Part shown: piece after piece, positions 45,022 through 53,632 of the stretch
Layout of the letters: each line of letters opens with the position of its first letter
How positions within the stretch are numbered: position 1 is the stretch's first letter
From: Candidatus Pseudomonas phytovorans
GTDB taxonomy: Bacteria > Pseudomonadota > Gammaproteobacteria > Pseudomonadales > Pseudomonadaceae
DNA length: 64,000 nt
Assembly (NCBI GenBank): GCA_029202525.1
Contig: CP119325.1
Span: 1,586,001-1,650,000, forward strand
Direction of reading: 5' to 3'
The notes under the pieces: model-generated
What the model was told of the DNA's origin: nothing
What the model saw: the letters and a program-made list of their open reading frames with translations, nothing else
Databases searched by the model: none
Made by a program: the position numbers and the translations under genes

Positions 45022-45113
45022 GGCCTCTTCGCGGGCAAGCCCGCTCCCACAGAAACCGCGTAGTCAGCGGATTGTACGGTCCCTGTGGGAGCGGGCTTGC
45101 CCGCGAAGAGGCC
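45022..45113. repeat. REP pair upstream of the RND adaptor gene
   Basis: Inverted units GGGCCTCTTCGCGGGCAAGCCCGCTCCCACAG and complement with a 33-base spacer. The remaining bases of the 232-base gap before the adaptor gene hold no gene. Confidence 0.9.
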
Positions 45114-45132
45114 AGTGAAGGCAGTAGAAGAA

Positions 45133-46230
45133 TCAGACGAGATGCAGGTGGTTGTCCCAGAACCCCGACGGGAGGTTCATCGGCTGCCCGACCAGTTCTG
45201 CCTTGGTGCAATCATAAAACCGGCAACGGCCCTGCCCGGAAGTAACCACAAACCCGTCGTTCACCGCGCCAACCCCCGCGCAATCGGGCATGGGCGCATC
45301 CAGCCGCACCGCGCCGCTGTCCAGGTCCCAGACAAACAACCGGTTGGCCCGTGGCGCAGTCAGCGCCACCAGCCGCAGCTCGCTATGGATGGCGACGCTG
45401 GCGGTGTACTGGGCCATGGCCTGCAATTGCCGCTCCGGCACCGGGAAGGCCTTGAACGGCTCACCCGGGCGCTTGATCGCCAGCAACTCGGCAGTTTCGT
45501 CGGCATCGCCCATGAACTGCTGGCAGGCGGCGATGGTGCCATCGCTGCCCACCGCCAGATGGCGCACGCTGTTCATCTGCTGGGCCAGGGTTTCCTTGCT
45601 CAGCAGGGTGCCGTCGCGCTGCATCAGCACCAGGCTCGGCTGCATGGCGTTGAGGTTCATCTCCACCCGGCTCTCGGCTTCGGTACGAATACCGCCATTG
45701 GCCACGATCAGCGTTTCGCCGTCCGGCAGCCAGGCGACCTCGTGCGGGCCGATGCCGTGGGTCGGGATTTCGCCGGTGTGCACCAGGCGCTCACCTTCGA
45801 AGCGGTATACACCAAGCACGCCGCGCCCCGGGTCTGTGGTGTCGTTCTCGGTGGCATACAGCCATTCGCCGCCTTTGTGCACCACGGCGTGGCCGTAGAA
45901 GTGCCGGTTCGGCTGCGACGTTACCGTTTGCAGCAGGCGCCCGTCGCGCAGGTCGACCAGGTAGCTTTCGGTACCGGGGCGGCGGGCGACGAACAGGGCG
46001 ATCGGCTGCTCGGGGTGCTGGATGATGGCATGGCAACGCTGGGCGACCTGGGTGCTGAACACCTGGGTGCCGTCCAGGCGAAAACCGACGGCATAGTGCT
46101 TGCCGTCGCCGTCGTCGCGCGCCGAAAGCAGCAAGGGTTCGCTGCCTTTGTTGCGGGACAGGCTCCAGCCGCCCAAGGTGAGGGCGCTGAGCAATACGCT
46201 ACCGAGTTTGAGGGCCTGGCGTCGCAGCAT
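45133..46230 (-). CDS. DUF1513 protein with probable Tat signal
   Basis: A 365-residue protein probably forming a beta-propeller. The N-terminus MLRRQALKLGSVLL has a twin-arginine pattern (RR, then K five residues later) before a hydrophobic stretch, so Tat export is likely. Repeated blade-like segments such as PEQPIALFVARRPG and LPDGETLIVANGG are seen. It is the last gene of the imelysin cluster, two bases after the preceding stop, and is presumably periplasmic. Function unknown; the context suggests iron handling. Confidence 0.8.
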   Translation of the reverse strand: MLRRQALKLGSVLLSALTLGGWSLSRNKGSEPLLLSARDDGDGKHYAVGFRLDGTQVFSTQVAQRCHAIIQHPEQPIALFVARRPGTESYLVDLRDGRLLQTVTSQPNRHFYGHAVVHKGGEWLYATENDTTDPGRGVLGVYRFEGERLVHTGEIPTHGIGPHEVAWLPDGETLIVANGGIRTEAESRVEMNLNAMQPSLVLMQRDGTLLSKETLAQQMNSVRHLAVGSDGTIAACQQFMGDADETAELLAIKRPGEPFKAFPVPERQLQAMAQYTASVAIHSELRLVALTAPRANRLFVWDLDSGAVRLDAPMPDCAGVGAVNDGFVVTSGQGRCRFYDCTKAELVGQPMNLPSGFWDNHLHLV

Positions 46231-46232
46231 GA

Positions 46233-47297
46233 TCAGTCACCGTCGTTGGCATTGAAGCCCAGCTGGATGTTCAGCGCCTTGGCCAGCTCGCCTTCGTGCA
46301 GGCGATGGACGGCGTTCAGGCTGTCGTAGATCTGGTTGAGGGTTTGCTGGCCAGCGTCGTCGGCCAGCAGCTCGCCAAGGGTTTTCTGGTTGTCGGCCAG
46401 CAGTTTGAGCGAAGTAGCGTAAGCGGCGTCGATCTTGTCCGCCAGCGCTTTCTGATCGCTGGGCAGCAAGCCGCGCAGGCCCTGGTTGTCGACCCCGACC
46501 CAAACGGTTTCGGCCGCCTTGAGGGTGGCTTCCAGGCTCTTCAGCGAGTTGTGGCTGCGCCAGGCTTCAGCCTGCAGCGGCTGCGGGATGCCCTTGCTCT
46601 GGCGACCCATTGGCGCACCCAGCTTCTTCTTCAGGGTATCCAGGGCGGTGACCTGAGAACGCAACAGGTCGGCGATGGCTTCGTGGGAATCGGCGTAGCG
46701 CTGGTTAGGGAACTTGGTCATCTGCGAGAGCATGCCATCGGTGCTGTTCCAGCCCTTGAGGATCTCCTCGGCCAGGACCTTCTGGTGCTCACCAATGGCC
46801 ACCAGCAGCGGGCAGTAACGGGCTTTCTGCTCGGCAGTGGCGATGTCCGGCTTGCTGTCGAACAGGATGTATTCGTAGGCCGAGAGGCCGCGTACCACCA
46901 CGCTGGCCTTGCCCAGGGTGGCGGCATCGACCGGCTTGTCGCCGTTGACCAGCTGTTCGACCTGGCGGCCGACCAGGTTCTTCTTGTCGGGCCAGAACTG
47001 TACCTGCCAGGCGCGGTTGCCTTCGGCGAGCGGGCCAACCAGCAGCGGCTGCAGTTCAGCCCAGGCCTTTTGCGCGGTAAGGAAGTCGGCGCGGGCGGTG
47101 TCCAGGCTTGCCTTGCCTTCACAGTAGGCCAAGGCACTGACTGCCAGTTGGCGGTCGGCTTCGACCCAGCGGCTGTACGTCGGCAGGATCACCTGCTTGG
47201 CAATGGCAGCGGAAGTAACGGCTTGCGGGTCCTGCGGCGAGCAGGCACCGAGGGCGAGTGCGGCGAGGCTGGTGAACAACAGTTTGGGTCGGAACAT
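46233..47297 (-). CDS. Imelysin-family lipoprotein with altered GxHxxE motif
   Basis: A 354-residue lipoprotein: signal MFRPKLLFTSLAALALGAC with lipobox LGAC at residues 16-19. The helical imelysin (peptidase M75) fold is suggested by the pattern of helices and by RGLSAYEYILFDS. At the place of the family's GxHxxE motif this reads GLSAYE, so the His is missing. It lies between the di-haem oxidoreductase gene (20 bases) and the DUF1513 gene (2 bases). It may be a non-metal-binding partner of the first imelysin. Confidence 0.85.
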   Translation of the reverse strand: MFRPKLLFTSLAALALGACSPQDPQAVTSAAIAKQVILPTYSRWVEADRQLAVSALAYCEGKASLDTARADFLTAQKAWAELQPLLVGPLAEGNRAWQVQFWPDKKNLVGRQVEQLVNGDKPVDAATLGKASVVVRGLSAYEYILFDSKPDIATAEQKARYCPLLVAIGEHQKVLAEEILKGWNSTDGMLSQMTKFPNQRYADSHEAIADLLRSQVTALDTLKKKLGAPMGRQSKGIPQPLQAEAWRSHNSLKSLEATLKAAETVWVGVDNQGLRGLLPSDQKALADKIDAAYATSLKLLADNQKTLGELLADDAGQQTLNQIYDSLNAVHRLHEGELAKALNIQLGFNANDGD

Positions 47298-47317
47298 GCC
47301 CGGCTCCTTTGCGCGTT

Positions 47318-48745
47318 TTAAAGTGAGTTCAGGAACGCCAGCAACGCAGTGCGCTGCTCGGCATTGAAAGTAAGTACGAAGTTGCGTGCCGCCTCGGCTT
47401 CACCACCATGCCAGAGCACGGCTTCAAGCAGGTTGCGGGCGCGGCCGTCGTGCAGGAACTGGCTGTGGCCGTTGACCGTTTCATTCAGGCCCACGCCCCA
47501 CAGTGGCGGGGTGCGCCAGTCCTGGCCGTTGGCGGCGAATTCGGTGCGCTCGTCAGCCAGGCCCGGGCCCATGTCATGCAGCAGCAGGTCGCTGTAGGGG
47601 CGGATGACCTGGTTGGCCAGCTCCGGCTCGGCGGCATCGGCGGCCGTGGTGAACTGCGGGGTGTGACAGCCCTGGCAGCCGGCCTGGTAGAACAGGTTCT
47701 TGCCCGCCAACACCTGCGGCGCGCCCACATCGCGACGGGCCGGTACGGCCAGGTTGCGGGTGTAGAAGGTCACCAGGCGCAAGATATTGTCGCTGACTTC
47801 CTTTTCGCCATCGGCGCCGTCGCCGTTGGGCGCTGCCAGGCAGTCGGCCTGGGCCGGGGTGCAATCGTCCTTGGGCAGCAGGGTACTGGTCAGGCCCATG
47901 TCACCGGCGAAGGCGTGCACGTTCTGCTGGTTGACGTTGGGTTGCCCGGCTTTCCAGCCGAAGCGGCCGATCACGGTCTTGCCCTGGGCGTCGTCCCACA
48001 CGCGGTTGGCCCGCCCGCGGATGCCGTCGCGGTTGCGGTCGTCCGGGTCTTCGTTGGCCAGCAGGTCGGCTTCGGGGATGGCTTCAAGCAGGCCCAGGCC
48101 GATCATCGGGGGGGCCACCCGCGCCGAAAAACGGGTGTCGGGGTGCATCACGCCATAGCCGAGCTGGGTGATCTGCAGGCTTGGCTTGCGCAACTCGACC
48201 TGATGGCCGTCGTTGAACGTTACCGTTTCGCTGCTGTAACTCACCCGTACCTTGCCTTCCGGGGCCACGCCTGGGATGGCCATGTCTTGCAGCTGGGTGC
48301 CATACACCGGCTCTGGCACTACGCCGAGGCGCTCGATCACCTTGGCCAGGTAGGGCTGGTCGGGGATCGACAGCCTTACCAGCATGCCCACTGCGTTGCT
48401 ATCGCCTGGCTCTGGCGGGTGGCCACGGCCATCGCGCACGTGGCAACTCTGGCAAGCATTGGTGTTGAACAGTGGGCCCAGGCCATCACGTGCAGTGGTG
48501 GTGGACGGTGCGATCACCCAGGGGTTGCGGAAGAAGCTGTTGCCCACGGCGAAGTCCAGACGCCGCTCGGGCGACAGGTTGGCCGAGGGCAGGGAATAGG
48601 CGTTGCGGTCGCTGCGCTGCACGGTCGCCTTGCCACCCGACAACGCTTCGCCGGGCTCGGCCTGGGTGAAACGCGGGGCGTCGTCACAGGCGGCGAGGGC
48701 AAGGGTCAGGAGCAGGGGGGAGAGTCGGGACAGCGACGAGGACAT
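47318..48745 (-). CDS. Di-haem c-type oxidoreductase lipoprotein (DUF1111)
   Basis: A 475-residue exported lipoprotein with lipobox LAAC near residue 19. Two CxxCH haem-attachment sites are visible: ACQSCHVRDGRGH (about residue 98) and GCQGCHTPQF (about residue 355). The family is annotated as thiol oxidoreductase but resembles di-haem peroxidases. In this cluster a redox role at the envelope, such as changing the iron oxidation state for the imelysins, is plausible but unproven. Confidence 0.88.
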   Translation of the reverse strand: MSSSLSRLSPLLLTLALAACDDAPRFTQAEPGEALSGGKATVQRSDRNAYSLPSANLSPERRLDFAVGNSFFRNPWVIAPSTTTARDGLGPLFNTNACQSCHVRDGRGHPPEPGDSNAVGMLVRLSIPDQPYLAKVIERLGVVPEPVYGTQLQDMAIPGVAPEGKVRVSYSSETVTFNDGHQVELRKPSLQITQLGYGVMHPDTRFSARVAPPMIGLGLLEAIPEADLLANEDPDDRNRDGIRGRANRVWDDAQGKTVIGRFGWKAGQPNVNQQNVHAFAGDMGLTSTLLPKDDCTPAQADCLAAPNGDGADGEKEVSDNILRLVTFYTRNLAVPARRDVGAPQVLAGKNLFYQAGCQGCHTPQFTTAADAAEPELANQVIRPYSDLLLHDMGPGLADERTEFAANGQDWRTPPLWGVGLNETVNGHSQFLHDGRARNLLEAVLWHGGEAEAARNFVLTFNAEQRTALLAFLNSL

Positions 48746-48871
48746 GCAAAATCCTGGGCGTGGGCGAAAAACCAGCGTGCAAGCTTAGCAGGCCAGTGTT
48801 TTTTGAATAAGAGCAATTTGCAGTTACCTGGGTGAAAAGGATGTGAAACCCCAGCATTTTCATGTGCAGCA

Positions 48872-48968
48872 CCGGCCCTATCGCCGGCAAGCCAGCTCCC
48901 ACAGGTACACCACTGGCTTCACGGCCTGAGTTGTACCTGTGGGAGCTGGCTTGCCGGCGATAGGGCCA
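48872..48968. repeat. REP pair, GCCGGCAAGCCAGC type
   Basis: Inverted units CGGCCCTATCGCCGGCAAGCCAGC and complement between the first imelysin gene's terminator and the di-haem gene. Confidence 0.9.
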
Positions 48969-48973
48969 GAAGC

Positions 48974-48998
48974 AAAAAAGGCGACCCGAAGGCCGCCT
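48974..48998 (-). terminator. Terminator of the first imelysin gene
   Basis: On the - strand, AGGCGGCC-TTCG-GGTCGCCT (one G-U pair) is followed by T residues. It suggests the first imelysin gene can be transcribed alone, with the di-haem gene behind its own promoter or reached by read-through. Confidence 0.82.
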
Positions 48999-49023
48999 CT
49001 TTCAAAACACCTATACAGCAGAA

Positions 49024-50361
49024 TCAGAATTCGTGATCTGCAGTATCCGGGTTCAGGTTGGCAATACCCAGCTTGCCCGCAGCCTGCTCGATCGAACCGG
49101 TCTGTTTGACCAGGGCGGCGATAGCATCGCGAACGATCTGGTTGCCGGCAGCGTTGTCGGCGGCGATCAGTTGGTCGTAGTGCTCGCCTTTCTGCGCGTG
49201 GTCGACCATCACCTGGATCTTGGCTTCGGTGGCTTCCAGGTCGGCCTTGAGGGCGGCGTCGGCAGCCGGGTCAGCCTTGGCTACCAGCGACGAGAGGCTC
49301 GGGCCGCTCACTTTGGTACCGTCCGGGCGGGTGTACTCGCCCAGGTAGACGTTGCGGATGCCCTTGGCGTCGTAGAAGTGCGAGTAGTGGGTGTTGTCGC
49401 TGAAGCAGTCCTGCTCGTCTTCCGGCGAGTTGGCTTCCAGCGAAACCTTCATGCGCTCGCCAGCCAGTTCGCCCAGCGACAGGCTACCCATGCCGAACAG
49501 CATCTTGCGCAGGCCGTCGTTGACAGGCTCCGCTTCCAGCTTGGCGCGGTAGTTGTCGGCGACGTTCGGCGCCCAGTTGCCGACCATCTCTTCAAGGTCG
49601 GTAACCAGCAGCTGGGTAACCGCTTTCAGATAGGCGCGGCGGCGCTCGTTGTGGCCACCGGTGGCGCCCTGGCCTTCCAGGTAGTCGGAAACCGGGCGGG
49701 CGCCAGCGCCTGGGCCGGTGCCGTTGAGGTCCTGGCCCCAGAGCAGGAATTCGATGGCGTGGTAGCCGGTGGCCACGTTGGCCTCGGAACCTGCCAGTTC
49801 GTTCAGGCTGGCCAGTTTCTCAGGGGTGATGTCCTTGACGTCGACCTTCTCTTCGCCCACCTGGATCTCGGTGTTGGCGATGATGTTGGCGCTGGCGGCC
49901 GGGTTGCCCAAGGCGTGCTCGTAGCTCTTGTCGACGTAGTCGATCAGGCCTTCGTCCAGCGGCCAGGCGTTCACCTGGCCTTCCCAGTCGTCGATGATGG
50001 TGTTGCCGAAGCGGAAGGCTTCGCTCTGCAGGTAAGGTACGCGCGCGGCGAACCAGGCGTCCTTGGCGGCCTTCAGGGTTTCGTCGCTGGGCTTGGCCAG
50101 GAACGCGTCGACGGCGGTCTGCAGGGTCTTGGCGGTGCTCAGCGAGTCGCTGTACACGGCGTAGACCATTTCGGCGTAGTGCTTGACCACGGCTTTGCCG
50201 GCAGCTTCGTCGACAGCCCCTGGTGCAGCAGCGGTGGTGCTGGCGGCAGCAGGTGCCTGGGCTTGCGGCGCGGCGGCTTTGTCGTCCTTGCCTTCACCGC
50301 AACCGGCGAGAGCGATGGCGATGGCCAGCAGACTGGCGGAGGCCAGAGGCATTCGAATCAT
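49024..50361 (-). CDS. icmP: Imelysin-family lipoprotein (IcmP-like)
   Basis: A 445-residue lipoprotein. The start at 50361 has AGGA nine bases upstream and a signal MIRMPLASASLLAIAIALAGC with lipobox LAGC; the longer open frame has no signal. An Ala-rich linker follows, then the imelysin domain with intact GYHAIEFLLWG (GxHxxE) and PVSDYLEGQGATGG. P. aeruginosa IcmP is an insulin-cleaving, surface-linked member. More widely, imelysins are iron-regulated and thought to bind iron. A weak Fur-like dyad lies upstream. Confidence 0.88.
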   Translation of the reverse strand: MIRMPLASASLLAIAIALAGCGEGKDDKAAAPQAQAPAAASTTAAAPGAVDEAAGKAVVKHYAEMVYAVYSDSLSTAKTLQTAVDAFLAKPSDETLKAAKDAWFAARVPYLQSEAFRFGNTIIDDWEGQVNAWPLDEGLIDYVDKSYEHALGNPAASANIIANTEIQVGEEKVDVKDITPEKLASLNELAGSEANVATGYHAIEFLLWGQDLNGTGPGAGARPVSDYLEGQGATGGHNERRRAYLKAVTQLLVTDLEEMVGNWAPNVADNYRAKLEAEPVNDGLRKMLFGMGSLSLGELAGERMKVSLEANSPEDEQDCFSDNTHYSHFYDAKGIRNVYLGEYTRPDGTKVSGPSLSSLVAKADPAADAALKADLEATEAKIQVMVDHAQKGEHYDQLIAADNAAGNQIVRDAIAALVKQTGSIEQAAGKLGIANLNPDTADHEF

Positions 50362-50434
50362 TATTGGTTTTCCTGCGTCGTGTGGTTGGACCAAGGGGTG
50401 GACCGTGCGCCGTGGCACGCGAAACCGCAACATC

Positions 50435-50451
50435 ATGCGAAAGATTTGCAT
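50435..50451 (-). promoter_or_regulatory. Possible Fur-like operator upstream of icmP
   Basis: ATGCGAAAGATTTGCAT is an 8-1-8 imperfect dyad (six of eight pairs). Its inner 15 bases match TGATAATGATTATCA at about ten positions. It lies 74 bases before the start. This is weak consensus evidence only. Confidence 0.3.
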
Positions 50452-50519
50452 TTGCTGTAAAGGGGCGGGCGCGCAATTCATGTAATTGCCGGTCACAGCC
50501 TGTCACCAGGCCGGCCGGC

Positions 50520-52574
50520 TCAGAGCATCGAAACCTGGTTGCGCTGCGCCTGCTTGAGGAAGTTGGTCAGTTCACGGGCTGACAGTGGCTTGCTGTAGTG
50601 ATAGCCCTGGCCCTCGTGGCAGCCCTGGGCAACGATGTAGGTTTCCTGTTCGGCGGTTTCCACGCCTTCGGCGATCACCTGCATGCCCAGGCTCTTGCCC
50701 AGCTGGATGATGGCGCGAACGATGGTGGCGTCGTCATCGTCGTCGAGCAAGTCCTGGACGAAGCTCTTGTCGATCTTGATCTTGTCCAGCGGCAGCGATT
50801 TCAGGTAGCTGAGTGACGAATAGCCGGTACCGAAATCGTCGATGGCGATCAGCGCCCCGGAGCGGCGCAGGCTCAGCAGGTGCTGGGCGGCCGTGCTGAT
50901 GTCTTCCATCAGGCCGGTTTCGGTCACTTCCAGCTCCAGGCTGCGTGGCGGCAGGCGGTAGGCCTGCAGCAGGTTGTTGACCACCCGTGGCAGCTCACTG
51001 TGGTGCAGTTGCACGGTGGACAGGTTGACCGCCATGCGCAACTCGCTGAAGCCTTGGTCGTGCCATTCGCGCAGTTGCCGGCAAGCCTGGTCCAGTACCC
51101 ATTCGCCGATACTGATAATGCTGCCGTTCTGTTCGGCCAGCGGAATGAACTGGTCCGGCGGCACCATGCCCAGCTCTGGGTGCTGCCAGCGCAGCAGTGC
51201 TTCGACGCCGACCACGCGGTGGTCGCGGTAGCTGATCTGTGGTTGGTACACCAGGTACAGCTGGTTGCGCGGCAGGGCTTCGCGCAGGTCTTTTTCCAGC
51301 TCGCGGCGGCGGCGCATCTCGCTGTCGACACTGGCGATGTAGAACTGGTAGCGGTTGCGCGAACGGGCCTTGGCCAGGGTCATGGTCTGTTCGGCTTTCT
51401 GCAGCAACTTCTCGGTGCTGTCGCCGTCTTCGGGGAACAGGGTGATGCCGATGGTGGCGCGCAGGCGGATCTGCTGGTGGTGGTCGAGGTCGAACGGCAC
51501 TTCCAGGTCATCGAGGATGCTCTGCGCCAGTTCGGCCGCCTCGTAGGGCTGCTCGATATTGGCCTGCACGAGGGCAAACTGGTCACCGCCCAGCCGCGCC
51601 AGGGCGCCCAGCCTGCCGCTGTGGGCGCGCAGGCGGTCGGCCAGGGCCAGCAGCAGCTGGTCACCCACCTGGTAGCTGAACTGCTCATTGATGCCCTTGA
51701 AGTCGTCCAGGCCAACGCATAACACCGCCACACGGTGTTGCAGGCGGCCGCCATCGACGAGGATCTTGTCCAGTTGCTGCTGCAGTTGCTGGCGGTTGGG
51801 CAGGCCGGTGAGGAAGTCGTACTGGGCCATGCGCTGCAGGCTGTTTTCAGCTTCATGGCGCAGGTGGGTGTTGCGCTCGATCGACGCCAGCAGCTGGTTG
51901 GCAGTATTGACCCAGAGGCCCAGTTCGTTCTTCTCGTGGCCTTTGAGCAGCGGTATCTGGTGCTGGCTGGGGCGGTCGGGGTTGATCTGGGTGAGGTGCT
52001 CGATGATCTTGGACAGCGGCTTGGTCAACAGCCAGTGGTAGACCAGGTACAGCACCAGGCCCATGGCCAGGGCCCGCAGGACGCCGGAAATGAAGATGAT
52101 CACCGCGTTGATCAGGAAGTCTTCGCCGTAGGACGAGGTGTCGAGGGTGATGCTGAGGTCGCCGTAGTATTCGCTGTAGGGGCCGCGGCCGACCAGTTGC
52201 GTGGTGTAGGTGCGTTCCTGGCCGAGGATCGGGTCGGTCAGCCAGCGCATGGACATGTCCTGCAGCGGGCGGGATTTTTCTGCCAGCATGGTTTCGTTGG
52301 GGTGGCCGATGGACGCCATGCGCACCGATTCGTCCTGGAACAGGCCTTCCATCACCTGCATGCCCATTTCCCGGTCGAGGCTGTACACCGCCTGGGTGGA
52401 GGGGTCGCGGAACATGTCGAGGATGCGCTGGGCATCGTTGTTCACGGCCTGGCGGGTCTTGTAGGTGTCGTAGACAATTTGCGCACAGCTGAGCACGACG
52501 CCAACCGCCAACGCCGACAGCAGCACGACCCTGAGCAACTTGACCGACAAGCTGTTCCGCAATTCCAGCTTCAA
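50520..52574 (-). CDS. bifA: Cyclic di-GMP phosphodiesterase BifA
   Basis: A 684-residue inner-membrane protein: a membrane segment near residues 12-34, a periplasmic domain and a second segment at about 155-185. A degenerate GGDEF domain (GGDQF, about residue 329) and an EAL domain (EALLRW, about 458) follow. BifA hydrolyses c-di-GMP and promotes biofilm dispersal and swarming. The start is read as TTG 52574 because AAGGA lies seven bases upstream and MKLELRNSLSVKLL is the family N-terminus. The open frame to 52607 adds eleven residues without support. Confidence 0.93.
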   Translation of the reverse strand: MKLELRNSLSVKLLRVVLLSALAVGVVLSCAQIVYDTYKTRQAVNNDAQRILDMFRDPSTQAVYSLDREMGMQVMEGLFQDESVRMASIGHPNETMLAEKSRPLQDMSMRWLTDPILGQERTYTTQLVGRGPYSEYYGDLSITLDTSSYGEDFLINAVIIFISGVLRALAMGLVLYLVYHWLLTKPLSKIIEHLTQINPDRPSQHQIPLLKGHEKNELGLWVNTANQLLASIERNTHLRHEAENSLQRMAQYDFLTGLPNRQQLQQQLDKILVDGGRLQHRVAVLCVGLDDFKGINEQFSYQVGDQLLLALADRLRAHSGRLGALARLGGDQFALVQANIEQPYEAAELAQSILDDLEVPFDLDHHQQIRLRATIGITLFPEDGDSTEKLLQKAEQTMTLAKARSRNRYQFYIASVDSEMRRRRELEKDLREALPRNQLYLVYQPQISYRDHRVVGVEALLRWQHPELGMVPPDQFIPLAEQNGSIISIGEWVLDQACRQLREWHDQGFSELRMAVNLSTVQLHHSELPRVVNNLLQAYRLPPRSLELEVTETGLMEDISTAAQHLLSLRRSGALIAIDDFGTGYSSLSYLKSLPLDKIKIDKSFVQDLLDDDDDATIVRAIIQLGKSLGMQVIAEGVETAEQETYIVAQGCHEGQGYHYSKPLSARELTNFLKQAQRNQVSML

Positions 52575-52747
52575 TGGGGTTTCCTTAATCCATGCGCATG
52601 GCATCATTTTGCCATCAACGATGACGATACACTATCGGCCGATCATGAGCAGTGTATCGGTTGCCTGACCCCGCAACTTGAGTGCGCTGTGTCAATCTTC
52701 CAGAGGTTTGATGTTAGCGCGGTATGCGGGCTGAGCAAGCAAAACCG

Positions 52748-52773
52748 TGCCGGCCTTTTCGCGGGCACAGGCA
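52748..52773. repeat. Solitary, truncated REP unit
   Basis: GTGCCGGCCTTTTCGCGGGCACAGGC looks like the left half of a REP with the centre lost. It lies between sodB and bifA; the rest of that 246-base gap holds the bifA leader and no gene. Confidence 0.55.
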
Positions 52774-52774
52774 C

Positions 52775-52798
52775 AAAAAAACCCGGCACATGGCCGGG
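52775..52798 (-). terminator. Terminator of sodB
   Basis: On the - strand, CCCGGCCATGTGCCGGG is followed by seven T residues, 22 bases after the sodB stop. Confidence 0.92.
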
Positions 52799-52820
52799 TT
52801 TCTGTTCAAGGCTGAAGGAA

Positions 52821-53417
52821 TCAGGCCTTGAAGGTATTGCCTTCGAACTGCTCGGCAACGAACTTCCAGTTGACCAGGTTCCAGAACGCCTCGACGTACT
52901 TCGGACGGACGTTCCGGTAGTCGATGTAGTAGGCGTGTTCCCAGACGTCGCAGGTCAGCAGCGGGGTGTCGCCGCTGGTCAGCGGGCAGCCGGCGCCGAT
53001 GGTGCTGGCCAGGGCCAGGGAACCGTCAGCTTTCTTCACCAGCCAGCCCCAGCCGGAACCGAAGGTGCCAACCGAAGTCTTGGTGAACTCTTCCTTGAAC
53101 TTGTCGAAGGAACCGAAAGCGGCGTTGATGGCATCAGCCAGGGCACCGGTCGGTTGACCGCCGGCGTTTGGAGCCAGGCAGTTCCAGTAGAAGGTGTGGT
53201 TCCAGACCTGAGCGGCGTTGTTGAAGATGCCGCCCGAAGAGGTCTTGACGATCTCTTCCAGGGTCTTGCCTTCGAATTCGGTGCCTGGGACCAGGTTGTT
53301 CAGGTTCACGACATAGGTGTTGTGGTGCTTGTCGTGGTGAAACTCCAGGGTTTCCTTGGAGATGTGCGGCTGCAGGGCATCGTGGGCGTACGGCAGCGGC
53401 GGCAATTCAAAAGCCAT
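52821..53417 (-). CDS. sodB: Iron superoxide dismutase SodB
   Basis: A 198-residue cytoplasmic enzyme dismuting superoxide. Metal ligands lie in LEFHHDKHHNTYV (His near 27), AAQVWNHTFYWNCL (His near 74) and the signature DVWEHAYYIDY (Asp and His near 157-161). Residues around GGQPTG and the Gln-containing centre fit the Fe type. It has its own terminator and a 506-base upstream gap, so it is a single-gene unit. Confidence 0.97.
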   Translation of the reverse strand: MAFELPPLPYAHDALQPHISKETLEFHHDKHHNTYVVNLNNLVPGTEFEGKTLEEIVKTSSGGIFNNAAQVWNHTFYWNCLAPNAGGQPTGALADAINAAFGSFDKFKEEFTKTSVGTFGSGWGWLVKKADGSLALASTIGAGCPLTSGDTPLLTCDVWEHAYYIDYRNVRPKYVEAFWNLVNWKFVAEQFEGNTFKA

Positions 53418-53503
53418 GGTGGATCTCCTGATTCAGGTCTAGTTCGCGGTTTGCGCAGGGCCGATCACGGGCGGCCCTATGAGCGTCGGCGAGTTTGTAC
53501 TCT

Positions 53504-53527
53504 TTGCGACGCAAGGGGTCGATCATA
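53504..53527 (-). promoter_or_regulatory. Possible sodB promoter and overlapping palindrome
   Basis: TATGAT on the - strand (53522-53527) is a candidate -10, and TTGCG-A-CGCAA (53504-53514) is a perfect 5-1-5 palindrome near the expected start point. Both lie about 90-110 bases upstream of sodB. No confident -35 is seen. Confidence 0.3.
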
Positions 53528-53632
53528 GCACCAGCCCCCGCGCATAACCACGCAACAAACATAGGGAATAGAGGTTCCAGAGCGGTTCACGATACCGACC
53601 GGTGGTGTTTGTCGTTGCGCATGTGTTGGGTT

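Noticed and set aside
48746..48871. A Fur box before the di-haem gene.
   Set aside because: The A/T-rich stretch near 48800-48825 has no clear symmetry and too few matches to the Fur core.
51735..53528. A 597-codon + strand frame spanning bifA and sodB.
   Set aside because: It crosses a terminator and two certain - strand genes; no domain is visible.
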